Source: Closterium sp. Naga37s-1
Lineage: Eukaryota > Streptophyta > Zygnematophyceae > Desmidiales > Closteriaceae
Assembly (NCBI GenBank): GCA_947471745.1
Contig: CANJKZ010000774.1
Span: 2,648,001-2,712,000 of the forward strand
DNA: 64,000 bases
Reading direction: 5' to 3'
Positions within the stretch are counted from its first letter, which is position 1. Each line of letters opens with the position of its first letter. The notes below the pieces were generated by a model. The model ran no database searches, was not told the origin of the DNA, and saw only the letters and a list, made by a program, of their open reading frames with translations. Of this stretch, positions 63,780 to 64,000 are shown in pieces. Both the position numbers and the translations under genes were made by a program.

Positions 63780-64000
63780 GACAGCAGTAGACTAGCAGTG
63801 CAAACAGTAGGGCGAGGGCAGTGCTGTGAGAGAGGCGCTGCTCTTACCGGACAGGGCGGTTCGGGCGGCTCGGCTGCAGGGCGGCTCGGCGGCTCGGCGG
63901 CTCGGCGGCTGGGCGGCTCGGCGGCGGGGCGGCTCGGCTGCTGGGCGGCTCGGCTGCGGACAGGGCGGCTCGGCGGCTGGGCGGCTCGGCGGCTCGGCTG
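63780..64000 (-). other. GC-rich leader of copia G, incomplete
   Basis: Upstream of gag the sequence becomes GGCGGCTCGGCGGCTCGG repeats (63860-64000) and continues past the window. It occupies the same position as the leaders of B and E but has a different repeat unit. Confidence 0.75.

Larger units (their letters stand above)
57500..64000 (-). mobile_element. Ty1/copia G (short-LTR family), almost whole, runs out of the window
   Basis: 3' LTR 57500-57624, purine tract TATGGGGGTG (57625-57634, minus), gag-pol 57832-63779, and GC-rich leader from 63780. The primer site and 5' LTR lie beyond 64000. The flank left of the LTR is AAGTA, the expected target duplication. It is the best-preserved short-LTR copy here, with about one break in the coding region. 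Confidence 0.92.

Noticed and set aside
1-64000. rRNA, tRNA or other structured RNA genes
   Set aside because: I looked for tRNA-like cloverleafs and rRNA core motifs and recognised none. The tRNA-like matches are retroelement primer sites only.

Overview
This is nuclear DNA of a eukaryote, almost certainly of the green (plant or algal) lineage. The evidence is five or more Ty1/copia retroelement copies primed by initiator tRNA-Met (TGGTATCAGAGC-type sites), a spliced hAT transposase, a spliced pogo-type transposase, a TATA plus CT-rich leader in front of a short exon pair, and large GC-rich or CT-rich satellites. The Gly-rich, GC-rich gag of the short-LTR copia family made me think of a streptophyte (charophyte) alga, but that is a guess. 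I see no rRNA, tRNA, CRISPR or operon-like gene cluster.

Left third (1-32041). A 58-bp minisatellite (1-671) runs straight into a 5'-truncated short-LTR copia fossil (A, 672-6230, + strand). A decayed spliced hAT transposon follows (copy 1, transposase 6753-9475, - strand). Abutting its cut end is the 5' part of a second short-LTR copia (E, 9671 to about 11998, +). At about 12000 E is fused tail-to-tail to another short-LTR copia (B, -), whose outer end is its 5' LTR. That LTR is split by a 13.6-kb insertion with a 5-bp target duplication ATTGG. The insertion is a long-LTR copia (C1, 18352-31972, -). C1 is itself interrupted by a sister copy (C2, 21950-29157, duplication TGAAC), and C2 by a 745-bp non-autonomous hAT element (25219-25963, 8-bp duplication GTTGTAGG). 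This is four levels of nesting, and the LTR divergences agree with the order.

Middle (32042-38926). About 0.9 kb without a recognisable gene leads into a 3.6-kb array of an 18-bp minisatellite with a higher-order spacer. Next come a CCTGCCTG-type tract, two small duplications and a relic of the same 58-bp minisatellite seen at position 1. At 38141-38748 lies what looks like the start of a host gene: TATA box, CT-rich leader, ATG, and two small exons in matching phase.

Right part (38927-64000). Everything downstream of those two exons is transposable elements. A whole-looking and very young copia (D, 38927-45363, duplication GAATA) is followed by a second decayed hAT copy (45492-49062) and a copia of another lineage (F, 49145-55003). 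F's 3' LTR is cut at a TA dinucleotide by a pogo-type DNA transposon carrying an apparently intact four-exon transposase gene (55298-56993). The pogo element is in turn cut by an almost whole short-LTR copia (G, 57500 to beyond 64000). If the two exons are real, the host gene now has an intron of at least 25 kb built of nested elements, and its remaining exons lie outside the window.

Apart from the candidate host gene and possibly the pogo-type gene, I see no host protein gene. I found no convincing new molecular system; the interest lies in the layered insertion history and in the satellites.
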